Shown: positions 53,571 through 63,904, numbered from the stretch's first letter. The stretch: 64,000 nucleotides of DNA from Algibacter luteus (GCF_900141715.1 NZ_FQYK01000001.1:372001-436000), one strand, 5' to 3'. The notes: generated by a model from the letters alone, not told the origin. Program-made: numbers and translations.

Positions 53571-54086
53571 ATGGGCAAACAACTACATGAAAATATTTGT
53601 GAAGAACACTTATTTTCTTCCATCTTTAATAAATACGCTAAAGATTTGCATAACTTTTTATACTATAAGTATGGTGATTTATTGAATCCGAAAGATAAAG
53701 TACAAGAAGCATTTATAAAGCTATGGGAAAATTGCGCCAAAGTGACACCAGAAAAAGCAAAGAGTTTTGTGTTTACTACTGCTAATAATTTAATGTTGAA
53801 TGAAGCTGCCCACCAAAAGGTGGTTTTAAAGCATCAACAAACCAAACCAAAAACATCAACAAACGAGAATCCTGAATTTTTAATGCAGGAATCTGAATAT
53901 AACGACAAATTACAGAGAGCACTTTCAAACTTAACAGATGCGCAACGTGAAGCTTTTATGATGAACCGTGTTGAAGGCAAACGATTTAAAGAAATAGCTG
54001 AAATTTTAGATATTTCGACTAAGGCGGTTGAAAAACGTATTTATGGTGCTTTGACGAAATTGAGGAAAGATATTAAGGAGTTGTAA
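53571..54086 (+). CDS. ECF RNA polymerase sigma factor, module 2
   Basis: The 171-residue protein has sigma region 2 (about 22-87; LNPKDKVQEAFIKLWENCAKV) and a region 4 helix-turn-helix (about 113-168; LTDAQREAFMMNRVEGKRFKEIAEILDISTKAVEKRIYGAL). It is closely related to the module 1 sigma factor; region 4 differs in the second helix only by conservative changes (ISQKAVEKRMSG against ISTKAVEKRIYG). FecR follows after 89 bases with promoter Q1 between. The lipoprotein C gene is divergent, as in module 1. Confidence 0.94.
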   Translation: MGKQLHENICEEHLFSSIFNKYAKDLHNFLYYKYGDLLNPKDKVQEAFIKLWENCAKVTPEKAKSFVFTTANNLMLNEAAHQKVVLKHQQTKPKTSTNENPEFLMQESEYNDKLQRALSNLTDAQREAFMMNRVEGKRFKEIAEILDISTKAVEKRIYGALTKLRKDIKEL

Positions 54087-54129
54087 AGTCTCAGATTCAA
54101 ACACTACAAAAAAAAAAATTAGACATAGG

Positions 54130-54158
54130 GTAGGAAAAAATAAAAGTTAGCTGTTATA
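54130..54158 (+). promoter_or_regulatory. predicted ECF promoter Q1 for fecR/receptor operon (module 2)
   Basis: GTAGG at 54130, 18 bases, GTTATA at 54153; the fuller form GGGTAGGAA-N14-CTGTTATATA matches Q2 with the same spacing. It ends 17 bases before the fecR ATG, the same position as P1 in module 1. Confidence 0.72.
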
Positions 54159-54175
54159 TAATTGAATAAGAAATC

Positions 54176-55072
54176 ATGAACAGAGAAGAACTCATATCGA
54201 AATGGTTAGATAACAACCTAAATGATCAGGAATTTAAGGCCTTTAAAAACCTTGAAGACTATGATGATTTGGTTAAGTTAAACAACAGCTTGCAAGGGTT
54301 TAAAGCAGATAATTACAATACTTCTACAGAATTAGAACATGTATTATCTTCTATAAAAACTAAAAAGCAAACGTCAACACATTGGTTTAAACCGTTGATG
54401 CGTGTTGCGGCTATACTTGCTGTATGTTTTAGTTTATACTATTTCGCCACTTCTTTAGATACTAAAATAACAACAGAATACGCACAAAAAACAACAATAA
54501 AATTACCAGACGCATCAAGCGTTTCCCTCAACGCTAAATCCTATTTAGCATTCAATAAAAAAGATTGGAAACATGAACGCGAAGTAGAACTTCATGGAGA
54601 AGCCTTTTTTAAAGTTGCAAAAGGATCAAGTTTTAAGGTAAAAACAGCATCAGGAACCGTAACGGTTTATGGTACTCAATTTAATGTAAAACAACGGGAC
54701 AATTATTTTGAGGTTATTTGCTACGAAGGACTAGTTGGGGTTACCCATAATGCTATTGAAACAAAATTAAAACCTGGAGACAGTTTTTTAATTATTGATG
54801 GGAAAACAATTGCTAAAGAAAAAGAAAACCGCATCATGCCTTCGTGGTTAAATAACGCTAGTACGTTTAGAAGCCTGCCTTACAAAACGGTGATTGCAGA
54901 ATTTGAAAGACAATATAATGTTAATATTACTTTAATTGGAATTGATTCTACACAGTTGTTTACAGGTAGTTTTGCCCATGATAATATAGATTTGGCTTTA
55001 AAATCAATTACCTTACCTTTACATGCAACGTATAGCAAATCAAATAATACGATTACACTAAAAGGTGAATAG
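54176..55072 (+). CDS. FecR-type anti-sigma factor, module 2
   Basis: The 298-residue protein has a cytoplasmic N-terminus (1-72; EELISKWLDNNLND), one membrane segment (about 76-96, MRVAAILAVCFSLYYFATS), a FecR domain (about 105-200; TIKLPDASSVSLNAKSYLAFNKKDW, VYGTQFNVKQRDNYFEVICYEG) and a C-terminal DUF4974 domain (about 222-297; YKTVIAEFERQYNVNI). It is a paralogue of the module 1 protein along its whole length. The receptor gene overlaps its end by eight bases (GTG start), so translation is coupled. Confidence 0.93.
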   Translation: MNREELISKWLDNNLNDQEFKAFKNLEDYDDLVKLNNSLQGFKADNYNTSTELEHVLSSIKTKKQTSTHWFKPLMRVAAILAVCFSLYYFATSLDTKITTEYAQKTTIKLPDASSVSLNAKSYLAFNKKDWKHEREVELHGEAFFKVAKGSSFKVKTASGTVTVYGTQFNVKQRDNYFEVICYEGLVGVTHNAIETKLKPGDSFLIIDGKTIAKEKENRIMPSWLNNASTFRSLPYKTVIAEFERQYNVNITLIGIDSTQLFTGSFAHDNIDLALKSITLPLHATYSKSNNTITLKGE

Positions 55073-57419
55073 AAACTGTATTTTTTCTATTATTATATCT
55101 GTATTTTTTTTGAATGTTGCCTCTTTAAAAGCACAAATTATTCAAAAAGAAAAGCAACCGCTTACAGTTGTTTTAAAAACACTTTCTGAAATTTATGACA
55201 TTAGTTTTTCTTACGTTGATGACACTGTTAATGAAATCTTAGTAACTACCCCCGATAAAGATTTTACGATCGCAGAAATGTTGGAGTTTCTAAATCAAAC
55301 AACACCCCTAGACTTTGAATTATTGGATAACAAATTTGTTGTTATTAAGGTTAGAAAAAATGATAAACCTCAATTTATCACTCAAAACCTTGACGAAGTT
55401 GTTGTAACGAAGTATTTAACTTCTGGTATTGTTAAACTAAACGACGGTTCTTTAACTATTAAACCAGAAAAATTTGGAATTTTACCAGGACTAATTGAGC
55501 CAGATGTTTTGCAAACCATACAAGCCATTCCTGGAGTATTAAGTGCAGATGAAACGGTTTCAAACATAAACGTGCGTGGTGGCACACACGACCAGAATTT
55601 ATTGCTTTGGGATGGTATAAAAATGTATCAATCTGGCCATTTTTTCGGATTAATTTCGGCATTCAATCCATATACAACCAAACAGGTTAATGTTTATAAA
55701 AACGGAACCAGTGCAAAATATGGGGATGGTATTTCTAGTATCATAGACATGCATTTACCAGATGAAATCGACAACAAATTTCATGCGGGCATTGGCTTTA
55801 ATTTAATTAATGCCGATGGGTATATTAAAGCACCTCTTTCATCGAATACGGAGCTGCAATTATCAACTCGACGTTCAATAACAGATTTAATTAATACAGC
55901 AACCTACGACCAATATTTTAAGCGTATTTTTCAAGATTCTGATTTTGAAAAATCTAAAAGCGAAACGAATTCTATTACGCAAAATGAATCCTTTTATTTC
56001 TATGATATCGCTGCTAAATTCTTGTACGATATTAGCAAAAAAGACAAGATTAGACTTCATTTTTTAAATGTAAATAATCGCTTAAATTATGATGAGCAAT
56101 CAACGGTAAATGATAGAGATGAAGCCCTTAACAGTAAACTCACACAGCAAAATTTAGCACTTGGTTTAACTTACAAAAGAGATTGGAACAGTAAATTATC
56201 TACAACTGCACAAGTTTATGTTTCTAATTACGATTTGGATGCCACAAATTTTGATGTTATAAACAACCAACGCTTAATTCAAGAGAATGAAGTTTATGAT
56301 GGTTCTGCGAAAGTTGATGTTAATTATAAAGCAAATAATCAATTAAAAATAAATAGTGGCTACCAATTTACAGAAGTGGGTATTAGTAATTTAGAAGATG
56401 TTAATAATCCTAGATTTAGGAGTTTTGTCAGAGAAGTCATAAGAAGTCATGCCGTTTACGGGGAAACTGGATATCTATCCAAAAACGCAAGAACCAAACT
56501 AACCATTGGCGGACGATTAAATTACATTAATAAATTTGATATGATTTTTGCTGAACCTAGATTAAGCTTCTCACAACGCTTTTTAAATTATTTAAGATTT
56601 GAAGTTTTAGGGGAATTTAAGAGTCAAACTACAACACAAATTATAGATTTACAAAACGATTTTTTAGGCATTGAAAAACGCCGTTGGGTACTCTCAAACA
56701 ACCATAAATCGGTAATAGAAACAGATAACCAAATTATACATCCTATTCCTATTTTAAAAAGCAAGCAACTATCTGCAGGTGTTCATTTTAACAAAAACGA
56801 ATTTTTAATAAGTATCGAAGCTTATCTCAAAAAAGTAAGCGGCATTACTACTAGGAGTCAAGGGTTTCAAAACCAATATCAGTTTGTGAATAGCATTGGA
56901 AGTTATGAAATTAAAGGTATAGACTTGCTTTTAAACAAACAATTTAGTGATGTTGTAAGCAGTTGGATTTCGTATTCATACAGTACCAATAACTATATGT
57001 TTGACAACTTAAATGAAGGCAAAAAATTTCCAAATAATGCCGACATAACCCATGCTTTAACTTTAGCAGGCACCTATACCAACCAAGATTTTAAGTTTGC
57101 CGCAGGACTAAATTGGCACACCGGCATTCCTAATACAGAGCCTATTTCTAATAACAACTCGACTAATAATGAAATAGTTTATGCCTCCCCAAATAGCAGC
57201 AATTTAGAAGATTATTTAAGAGTTGATTGTTCTGCTACCTATGCTTTCGATTTTACTAAAACTTCGCGTGCAACTGTAGGGGCTTCCATTTGGAATGTTT
57301 TAAATAAAAATAATATCATTAACACCTATTACACTTTAGATAAAGACAATAACATCAATACCGTTGAAAACAAGTCTTTAGGGATTACGCCAAATGTGAG
57401 TTTTCGTCTTCAGTTTTAA
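55065..57419 (+). CDS. TonB-dependent receptor with STN signalling domain, module 2
   Basis: The 784-residue receptor starts at a GTG inside the fecR end. It has a signal peptide (1-24), an STN domain (about 27-98; LTVVLKTLSEIYDISFSYVDD), a plug (about 112-215; EKFGILPGLIEPDVLQTIQAIPGVLSADETVSNINVRGG) and a beta-barrel ending VSFRLQF. Unlike the module 1 receptor it lacks the carboxypeptidase-like domain between STN and plug, which explains the shorter length. The plug stretches KFGILPGL and ALPGV/AIPGV are nearly the same in both. No SusD partner. The ligand is unknown; the divergent lipoprotein C may help. Confidence 0.92.
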   Translation: MNRNCIFSIIISVFFLNVASLKAQIIQKEKQPLTVVLKTLSEIYDISFSYVDDTVNEILVTTPDKDFTIAEMLEFLNQTTPLDFELLDNKFVVIKVRKNDKPQFITQNLDEVVVTKYLTSGIVKLNDGSLTIKPEKFGILPGLIEPDVLQTIQAIPGVLSADETVSNINVRGGTHDQNLLLWDGIKMYQSGHFFGLISAFNPYTTKQVNVYKNGTSAKYGDGISSIIDMHLPDEIDNKFHAGIGFNLINADGYIKAPLSSNTELQLSTRRSITDLINTATYDQYFKRIFQDSDFEKSKSETNSITQNESFYFYDIAAKFLYDISKKDKIRLHFLNVNNRLNYDEQSTVNDRDEALNSKLTQQNLALGLTYKRDWNSKLSTTAQVYVSNYDLDATNFDVINNQRLIQENEVYDGSAKVDVNYKANNQLKINSGYQFTEVGISNLEDVNNPRFRSFVREVIRSHAVYGETGYLSKNARTKLTIGGRLNYINKFDMIFAEPRLSFSQRFLNYLRFEVLGEFKSQTTTQIIDLQNDFLGIEKRRWVLSNNHKSVIETDNQIIHPIPILKSKQLSAGVHFNKNEFLISIEAYLKKVSGITTRSQGFQNQYQFVNSIGSYEIKGIDLLLNKQFSDVVSSWISYSYSTNNYMFDNLNEGKKFPNNADITHALTLAGTYTNQDFKFAAGLNWHTGIPNTEPISNNNSTNNEIVYASPNSSNLEDYLRVDCSATYAFDFTKTSRATVGASIWNVLNKNNIINTYYTLDKDNNINTVENKSLGITPNVSFRLQF

Positions 57420-57450
57420 ATTTAAATTATATATAAAAACAACTTCAAAA

Positions 57451-59235
57451 CTACATGCGTTCAGGAACCTGAATACCTAACAATCCAAAACTATTTTTTA
57501 TAGTGTTTGCAACTACATTTGATAGTTGCACTCTAAATGTCTTTTCAGTTTCATTATCGGCTCCTAAAATGGATACATTTTGGTAAAAAGAATTGAATTC
57601 CTTAACCAAATCATAAGTATAATTCGCAATTAACGCTGGACTATGGTTCTCAGCAGCGTTTTGCACCACTTCAGGAAATAATTGAATCTGTTTTATAAGT
57701 TCTTTTTCTTTTGGATGAAGCGTCATTTCAACTGAGTTCCATGAAATTGCATTATCTAGGTCGCCTTTTCGCAAAATCGATTGAATTCTGGCATAGGTAT
57801 ACTGAATAAAAGGCCCCGTATTTCCTTGAAAATCTATGGATTCTTTAGGGTCAAATAAAATTCGTTTTTTAGGGTCAACTTTTAAAATATAGTACTTTAA
57901 AGCACCTAAACCAATGGTTTTATACAATTCTTTTTTTTCTTCTTTGGAGTAGCCATCGAGTTTACCTAGCTCTTCTGAAATTTCTTCAGCTGTGGTTGCC
58001 ATATCATTAATTAAATCGTCGGCATCAACTACTGTACCTTCTCTACTTTTCATTTTTCCACTTGGCAAATCTACCATACCATAGCTTAAGTGATATAAGT
58101 TTTTAGCCCACTCAAAGCCTAACTTTTTTAGTATTAAAAACAGTACCTGAAAATGATAATCTTGCTCATTCCCAACGGTATAAACCATTCCTCCTACATC
58201 AGGAAAATCTTTAATTCTTTGAATAGCTGTACCAATATCTTGTGTCATGTAAACAGCAGTTCCATCGGCACGTTGTACTATTTTTTTATCAAGTCCGTCT
58301 TCGGTTAAATCACACCAAACAGATCCGTCTTCTTCTTTATGAAAAACACCAGAAGCTAAGCCTTCAGCAACAAACTCTTTGCCTAATAAATAAGTATTAC
58401 TCTCGTAGTACAAGGTATCAAAATCAACTCCTAAATTTTTATATGTTTCATCGAAACCAGCGTAAACCCATCCGTTCATTTTCCTCCATAACGCAACAGT
58501 TTCTTCATCTCCAGCTTCCCATTTTAATAACATGTCTTGAGCTTCAATCAAAATTGGCGCCTGTTTTTTAGCATCGGATTCAGAAAGTCCTTGGGACATT
58601 AATTCCTGTATTTCTTTCTTGTATTCTTTATCAAATTTTACATAATAATTCCCTACTAACTTATCACCTTTTAAGCCCGTGCTTTCTGGAGTTTCTCCAT
58701 TTCCAAAACGTTTCCAAGCCAACATACTTTTACAAATATGAATCCCTCGGTCGTTTATAATTTGAGTTTTATAAACTTTCTTCCCTGATGCCTTTAAAAT
58801 TTCCGCAACACTATATCCTAAAAGATTATTACGAATATGTCCTAAATGCAAAGGTTTATTGGTATTAGGTGAAGAATACTCTACCATAATAGCCTTTTCT
58901 TCTGCCTTTGGCGAAATAAAACCAAATGTATTTTCTTGTTTTATATTATTGAAAAAGTCAAGATAATACGCATCGCTAATTTCAACATTTAAAAAGCCTT
59001 TTACCACGTTGAATGCCTTTACCTCAGAAATATTATCCACTAAAAAATGACCTATAGTTTCTCCTATTTGAACCGGATTGCCCTTTATAAGGCGAAGCAT
59101 CGGAAAAATAACAACTGTAATATCTCCCGCAAATTCTTTTCTTGTTGCTTGAAATTCAACAGTATCTAAACTCACATTAAAGTTAGAATCCACGGCTTGT
59201 TTAACGCCATTTGATAAAGTGTCTTGAAGGCTCAT
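57451..59235 (-). CDS. argS: arginyl-tRNA synthetase
   Basis: ArgS charges tRNA(Arg). The 594-residue class I synthetase has an N-terminal Add-1 domain (about 1-95), the HIGH motif in NTNKPLHLGHIRNNLLG (about 125-141), a KMSKS equivalent GKMKSREGTVVDADDL (about 393-408) and a C-terminal DALR anticodon domain (about 475-594). A TATCTTTG box (59263-59256, minus strand) fits a -7 element. The gene is convergent with the module 2 receptor, with 31 bases between them. It shares the strand with two guanidine-modifying enzyme genes further right, but not an operon. Confidence 0.97.
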   Translation of the reverse strand: MSLQDTLSNGVKQAVDSNFNVSLDTVEFQATRKEFAGDITVVIFPMLRLIKGNPVQIGETIGHFLVDNISEVKAFNVVKGFLNVEISDAYYLDFFNNIKQENTFGFISPKAEEKAIMVEYSSPNTNKPLHLGHIRNNLLGYSVAEILKASGKKVYKTQIINDRGIHICKSMLAWKRFGNGETPESTGLKGDKLVGNYYVKFDKEYKKEIQELMSQGLSESDAKKQAPILIEAQDMLLKWEAGDEETVALWRKMNGWVYAGFDETYKNLGVDFDTLYYESNTYLLGKEFVAEGLASGVFHKEEDGSVWCDLTEDGLDKKIVQRADGTAVYMTQDIGTAIQRIKDFPDVGGMVYTVGNEQDYHFQVLFLILKKLGFEWAKNLYHLSYGMVDLPSGKMKSREGTVVDADDLINDMATTAEEISEELGKLDGYSKEEKKELYKTIGLGALKYYILKVDPKKRILFDPKESIDFQGNTGPFIQYTYARIQSILRKGDLDNAISWNSVEMTLHPKEKELIKQIQLFPEVVQNAAENHSPALIANYTYDLVKEFNSFYQNVSILGADNETEKTFRVQLSNVVANTIKNSFGLLGIQVPERM

Positions 59236-59814
59236 TTTACTCTTTTTTAAGGCTGCAAAGATAGAACTTTAAATCAAGTTTAAAATCGTTTTTACACTTA
59301 AAAGATTATATTAGAGCTCATGAAAAACTACTTTGTTTTATTATTCGTTTGATGCTTAATTTTTATTGATGATCTTCATTTAATCCATTTTTAGTAAACC
59401 AAATTTTTTTGTGTTTATATTATTCATATCATAATATAATTAAGCACACTACCTGCTTTTGTATTAATTATAATGAATTTCGTACAGACTATTCAAAAAT
59501 ATTACTAATAATAAAATACTTTGCATTTCATCGACAGAAGTGTCGTTTTTCTATGATTTTTACCGTTAATCTATTCGTCGATTTTAGTCTATTTTTTTTT
59601 GTAGTCATTCAACTAATTTATTGGTATTAAAACGCAGAAATTAGATTTTAAATATCCTTTTTTCAACTTTTGCGTGGTAATGCTATTATCTCAAATATTT
59701 GAGTTAAGAATTAATGTTAACAATAATTATTACTAAATAAAGTAATCTTATTTTCCCTCAAAATTTAAGACCCCTAAATATTACTTTATTCATAGTTGTG
59801 ATTTAAATGTTATA
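59236..59814. other. AT-rich intergenic region between argS and the histidine kinase gene
   Basis: About 580 bases. Near the left end lies the probable argS -7 box (59256-59263). A small hairpin with a T run, CGACAGAAGTGTCG then TTTTT (59532-59550), could be a weak terminator on the plus strand. The rest is AT-rich with short palindromes (AAATATTTGAGTT) and no frame resembling a protein family or structured RNA that I recognise. Confidence 0.5.
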
Positions 59815-61890
59815 ATGAGGAGAATAATTATTTTATTGTTTATGTTGACTGTTTCTATTGGTTTATCTCAAACCGAGGACATAGATAAGCTTGCAATAGA
59901 ATTAGCTTTCCAAGAACAAGACTCATTAAAAATTGAAACCTCAATAAAACTTATTAAGGCGCTTTATCATGCAAATGACTACGAAAGAGCATTAGAATAT
60001 ATTATTAAAAGTGAAAAACTTTCAAACGAGCTAGACTACAAAAAAGGTATTGCAGAAATCACCTTTTACAAATCGCTAATTTACGCCCAAAAGGGAGACT
60101 ATATAAATGCTGTTAGCGGTTACAATAAATCGAAAGGACTATTTAGCATACTTCACGACACGCTAAGTATAGCCAAAGTTAATAACAGTATTGGTTTAAT
60201 AGAAATTAAACGAGGAAATTATAATAAAGGTTTACAATTCTCCTTAAAGGCTATTGAAGAACTTGAAAAAAGAAATCTTATAACAGATTTAAATCTTGCC
60301 TACAGTAATTTAGCAAAAGCCTATTATAACCTTAATTTATCTGAAAAAGCTATTGAATTTTATTTAAAGGCTTTAAATGTACAATTGAAATTAAATGACA
60401 CCAAAGGCATTATTGAATCTCATAGTAAATTAGCAGAACTATATTCTAATAAAAAAGAACATAGAAAAGCAATCGAATATTATGAAAAAGTGTTGGAAAG
60501 TGGCGAATCAAATAACGACTCTGTTCGCGGGCAAGTATATCCTAAATTGGGAGGTGAATACTTAAAATTTAATGATTATGATAGAGCTACAAGGTATTTA
60601 GTACAAGGTTATAATATAAATACTAGAACAAAAAATAAAACTGGATTATTACTAGCCTTGAATAATTTAGGAGATTTAAATTTAAGACAAGGCAGATTAA
60701 ATATCGCAGAAAAACAACTTGTTGATGCCGGCGACATTGCAAAAAGCTTAAATAATAAAACGGAGCTTTTAAGGCATTATAAGTTAATGAAAACTTTAGA
60801 TTCTACTCGTAAACGTTTTGACAGAGCTTTCGTTTGGCAACGTGAATATTATGAATTAAATAATAAGCTTAAAAATTCTGAAATTAAACAGGCGCAACAA
60901 ATTATTAATCAAACTCCTGTTAATACAGAAACAAATACCAATCTCGTAAACCAATCTGAAGTTCGATCTACGGTTAGCAAAATCACGCCTACTGAAAAGG
61001 CAGTGCTTGACAAAAAATTAGATAAATACAAACTAATACTTTACGCACTGGTCGCAGCGCTTTTAGTGGTTTCTGCTTTACTAGTTTTAGTGTATTTAAA
61101 ACGAAACAGCAATATTAAGTACACCCAGGATTTAGAGGAAAAAAATATAAAAATTCAACTACAGAACGAAGCCTTTCAAGAGCAAACAAAGCATCTAGAA
61201 AATGTAAATAATGTAAAAGACAAATTGTTTTCTATTGTTTCTCACGATTTAAAAGATTCGTTATCGTCAATAAATGGCTTTATAGATTTATTAAAGGATG
61301 GTTCTCTCTCAAGAGAAGAATTTGATAATTTAATCCCAGAATTAAGTGAGAACGCTAATAACGCCTCACTGCTACTTTTCAACTTACTTAATTGGTCTAA
61401 ATCTCAAATGCAATCGCTAGAGCCCAAACCGAGTTTATTTGATATACAAGAGGTTTTTGAAAGTAAAATTAAGTTGATTGAACAGCGTATGGAAAATAAA
61501 GGAATTTCTTTAGTAGACCATTCTTTACGCGATTTTGCATATGCTGATAGAAGTATGTTTGAAATTGTAGTTCAAAACCTGCTTGCAAACGCACTAAAAT
61601 TCTGTAAGAGTGGCGATACCATTACAATTTCAAACCATATTAGCAATGGTAGTTGTATTGTAAGTATTGCTGATACAGGAATTGGCATTTCTAAAGAAAA
61701 CATAAATAGACTTTTTAACAATAGTTCTTTCACCACAATGGGTACTGACAACGAAAAAGGAACAGGATTAGGACTTTCTATTTGTAAAGAACTTGTAGAA
61801 CTAAATCATGGTAAAATTTGGGTTGAAAGCACCCAAGGCGTGGGAAGCACATTTTACGTTCAGCTTCCTAAATCAAGACCAAATAGTTAG
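59815..61890 (+). CDS. TPR-containing membrane sensor histidine kinase
   Basis: The 691-residue protein has a signal peptide (1-18, GLS-QT), a periplasmic array of TPR repeats (about 30-345; AYYNLNLSEKAIEFYLKALN and similar), one membrane segment (about 405-427), a short coiled region, a HisKA domain with the phosphorylated His477 (FSIVSHDLKDSLSSINGF) and a HATPase domain (about 575-688; N box VQNLLANALKFC, G boxes DTGIGI and GTGLGLSICKELV). Such TPR kinases are common in Bacteroidetes and usually pair with a LytTR response regulator, but none is adjacent here, so the partner is elsewhere. It overlaps the convergent ctlX by four bases. Confidence 0.92.
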   Translation: MRRIIILLFMLTVSIGLSQTEDIDKLAIELAFQEQDSLKIETSIKLIKALYHANDYERALEYIIKSEKLSNELDYKKGIAEITFYKSLIYAQKGDYINAVSGYNKSKGLFSILHDTLSIAKVNNSIGLIEIKRGNYNKGLQFSLKAIEELEKRNLITDLNLAYSNLAKAYYNLNLSEKAIEFYLKALNVQLKLNDTKGIIESHSKLAELYSNKKEHRKAIEYYEKVLESGESNNDSVRGQVYPKLGGEYLKFNDYDRATRYLVQGYNINTRTKNKTGLLLALNNLGDLNLRQGRLNIAEKQLVDAGDIAKSLNNKTELLRHYKLMKTLDSTRKRFDRAFVWQREYYELNNKLKNSEIKQAQQIINQTPVNTETNTNLVNQSEVRSTVSKITPTEKAVLDKKLDKYKLILYALVAALLVVSALLVLVYLKRNSNIKYTQDLEEKNIKIQLQNEAFQEQTKHLENVNNVKDKLFSIVSHDLKDSLSSINGFIDLLKDGSLSREEFDNLIPELSENANNASLLLFNLLNWSKSQMQSLEPKPSLFDIQEVFESKIKLIEQRMENKGISLVDHSLRDFAYADRSMFEIVVQNLLANALKFCKSGDTITISNHISNGSCIVSIADTGIGISKENINRLFNNSSFTTMGTDNEKGTGLGLSICKELVELNHGKIWVESTQGVGSTFYVQLPKSRPNS

Positions 61891-62834
61891 ACTTTATTTT
61901 TAGATTTAGGCAAAAACACTTCTGCCATCATACAACGCGCACTTCCACCACCGCAAGTTTCTATAGTTTCCAAAGAGCTAGAAAGTATATTACAATGCTT
62001 TTCTATTTGCTTAATTTGAGCTTTTGTTAATGAATCATAGGCAGCTTGACTCATAATTAGATATCTCACGTCATTATCTCCTTTAACTTGAAGCATATTG
62101 CCAGCAAAATTATTGAGTTGCGTTTCTGTAATATCAATAACCTCTTTCCCATCTTCTTTTAAATGCTTAATAACATTTTTTCTCTCTTTCTTATCATCTA
62201 TACTACTTAAACAAATAACTGCAAAGGTTTCAGCAATGCACATCATAACATTGGTATGATAAATTGGTTTACGCGCACCATCTACAGTTTGGTATGACGT
62301 AAAAATTACAGGAGAATATTCAAAATCTTCGCAAAATTCTATAAACAGGTCTTCGTCTGCACGTGGTGATAAAGCACAATAAGCCTTTCTATTGACTCTA
62401 TCAAGAATAATACTTCCAGTTCCTTCCAGAAACACTTGTTCTTCTTCTGCGCTTGTGTAATCAATAATATTGTTAATTAAGAAACCTTCTTTTTCAATGG
62501 TTTCAAGAATATCTTCGCGACGTTCTTTTCTTCGATTTTCAGCAAACATAGGATATAATCCAACGTCGCCATTTTCATGAAATGATACCCAATTATTTGG
62601 AAAAATAGAATCTGGTGTATCAGTTTCCATTCTATCTTTAACCACAATTACCTTCACGCCTATGGCTCTAAGTTTTTCAACAAAAGCATCAAACTCTTTT
62701 TGTGCTTTGGTATTGATAGTATCGGGCAATACATCATCAATATCTTTCTGATAATAATTATTTACAGCAGTTTGTTCATTCATCCTAAAATTTACAGGAC
62801 GAACCATCAAGATGGTATTTGTAGTTTGTTGCAT
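61887..62834 (-). CDS. ctlX: citrulline-utilisation-type hydrolase CtlX
   Basis: The 315-residue protein belongs to the guanidine-modifying superfamily (CtlX group, formerly FTH domain/amidinotransferase). It shows FPNNWVSFHENG (about 79-90), LEGTGSIILDR (about 136-146), the catalytic His in YHTNVMMCIAE (about 192-202) and the catalytic Cys in GGGSARCMMAEVF (about 294-306). CtlX was linked to citrulline breakdown; other members cleave arginine derivatives. The neighbouring gene five bases upstream encodes a second superfamily member, so the two are probably one transcript. Confidence 0.88.
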   Translation of the reverse strand: MQQTTNTILMVRPVNFRMNEQTAVNNYYQKDIDDVLPDTINTKAQKEFDAFVEKLRAIGVKVIVVKDRMETDTPDSIFPNNWVSFHENGDVGLYPMFAENRRKERREDILETIEKEGFLINNIIDYTSAEEEQVFLEGTGSIILDRVNRKAYCALSPRADEDLFIEFCEDFEYSPVIFTSYQTVDGARKPIYHTNVMMCIAETFAVICLSSIDDKKERKNVIKHLKEDGKEVIDITETQLNNFAGNMLQVKGDNDVRYLIMSQAAYDSLTKAQIKQIEKHCNILSSSLETIETCGGGSARCMMAEVFLPKSKNKV

Positions 62835-62839
62835 TCCTT

Positions 62840-63754
62840 TTAATCTCTAATTAATGGCATTGTAGTGCATCGTAATAATCCTTCTTGTTTTCCTATTTCG
62901 GCATAAGGTACTTCTTCAACAGTAAAGCCTTGTTTTCTTAGCCAACTATTTAATCTTGTAAAGTTTCGTTCTGAAATAATTACATCTTCAGAAATCGAAA
63001 ATACATTGCTGCACATTTGATACATTTCATCTTTTGTAATTTCAAAAATATTTTCTTTTCCAAAAAAATCAACCAACCATTGATACTCATCTTCAATAAG
63101 AAATCCGTTTTTATGAATAATAGCTTTACCCTTTCCTAATGGGTTAAAGCAACAATCTAAGTGTAGCGCATTTTCTTTTGGATCTGTGTTAGATTTCCTA
63201 AGCTCAAAAGACTTTACTTTCTTATGTGGAAATATATCTTGTATAGCCTTAACAGCGTGTATATTAGTACGAGCTGTAATCAAATCTGAATAATCGTTAC
63301 CAGAATATGTTCCTATAAAGATATGATCGTACCAAGGCATGACATCACCTCCTTCAACATGACAGTTTTCTGGTAATATAATTCGCTTATTCTCTGCAAC
63401 TTGATTCCATATATAATCAATGGCTTCAACTTCTTCTTCTCTATGAGGTAGTATATTAGCCTCAATTAAAATATCATCAATTACAAAAGCAATATCTCTA
63501 GCAAAAATTTGATTGCAGTCTTGTATTACCTCAGGTCTAAATACTTTTACTCCGTATTTTTTAAATACCTCATCAACGGCATCCAACTCTTTAATCATAT
63601 CTGCCTCTGTTGGATATGTTCCTGCTTTTATATGTTCTATACTTTTAGGATCATAGCAATCTTCAATTTTAGGAATTGGCCCATTACTTAATGCCGTTCC
63701 TAAAACCACTGCTCGTAATCTTGATATTTCGTTTTGAACATTTAGTTTTAGCAT
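62840..63754 (-). CDS. arginine deiminase / amidinotransferase-family protein
   Basis: The 304-residue protein has the guanidine-modifying fold: FARDIAFVIDD (about 89-99), VEGGDVMPWYDHIFIG (about 133-148), the His region LHLDCCFNPLGKG (about 197-209) and the catalytic Cys in LLRCTTMPLIRD at the C-terminus. It resembles dimethylarginine dimethylaminohydrolases and glycine amidinotransferases; the exact reaction is undecided. It is the first gene of the pair with ctlX (five bases apart). The position near argS may be chance. Confidence 0.85.
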   Translation of the reverse strand: MLKLNVQNEISRLRAVVLGTALSNGPIPKIEDCYDPKSIEHIKAGTYPTEADMIKELDAVDEVFKKYGVKVFRPEVIQDCNQIFARDIAFVIDDILIEANILPHREEEVEAIDYIWNQVAENKRIILPENCHVEGGDVMPWYDHIFIGTYSGNDYSDLITARTNIHAVKAIQDIFPHKKVKSFELRKSNTDPKENALHLDCCFNPLGKGKAIIHKNGFLIEDEYQWLVDFFGKENIFEITKDEMYQMCSNVFSISEDVIISERNFTRLNSWLRKQGFTVEEVPYAEIGKQEGLLRCTTMPLIRD

Positions 63755-63842
63755 ACTTTTTCGGATTAAAAAGGCATTTAAATTTCAACTTCAAAACTAA
63801 GAATAATAATAGACAAATTAAGTTATTCTTATAAAATTAGAT

Positions 63843-63880
63843 AAAAAAAAGAAAAGCTTCATGAATTTATCATGAAGCTT
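63843..63880 (-). terminator. intrinsic terminator of the citrate synthase gene
   Basis: On the minus strand an 11-pair perfect stem AAGCTTCATGA / TCATGAAGCTT with a 5-base loop is followed by TTTTCTTTTTTTT, 25 bases past the gltA stop. Confidence 0.92.
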
Positions 63881-63904
63881 AAGAATATTTTAAAAATATG
63901 AAAA

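Noticed and set aside
58242-58571. 109-residue plus-strand frame opposite argS
   Set aside because: Shadow of argS; Leu/His/Gln-rich composition typical of the antisense of an AT-rich gene, no family resemblance.
26640-59540. 13-base match GCATTTCATCGAC at 26645 and 59523 as a shared regulatory site
   Set aside because: Matches of this length are expected by chance many times in a 64-kb AT-rich window; no common context.
59409-59630. 73-residue plus-strand frame upstream of the histidine kinase gene
   Set aside because: Cys/Phe/Tyr-rich translation of AT-rich intergenic DNA without start context or similarity to a known family.
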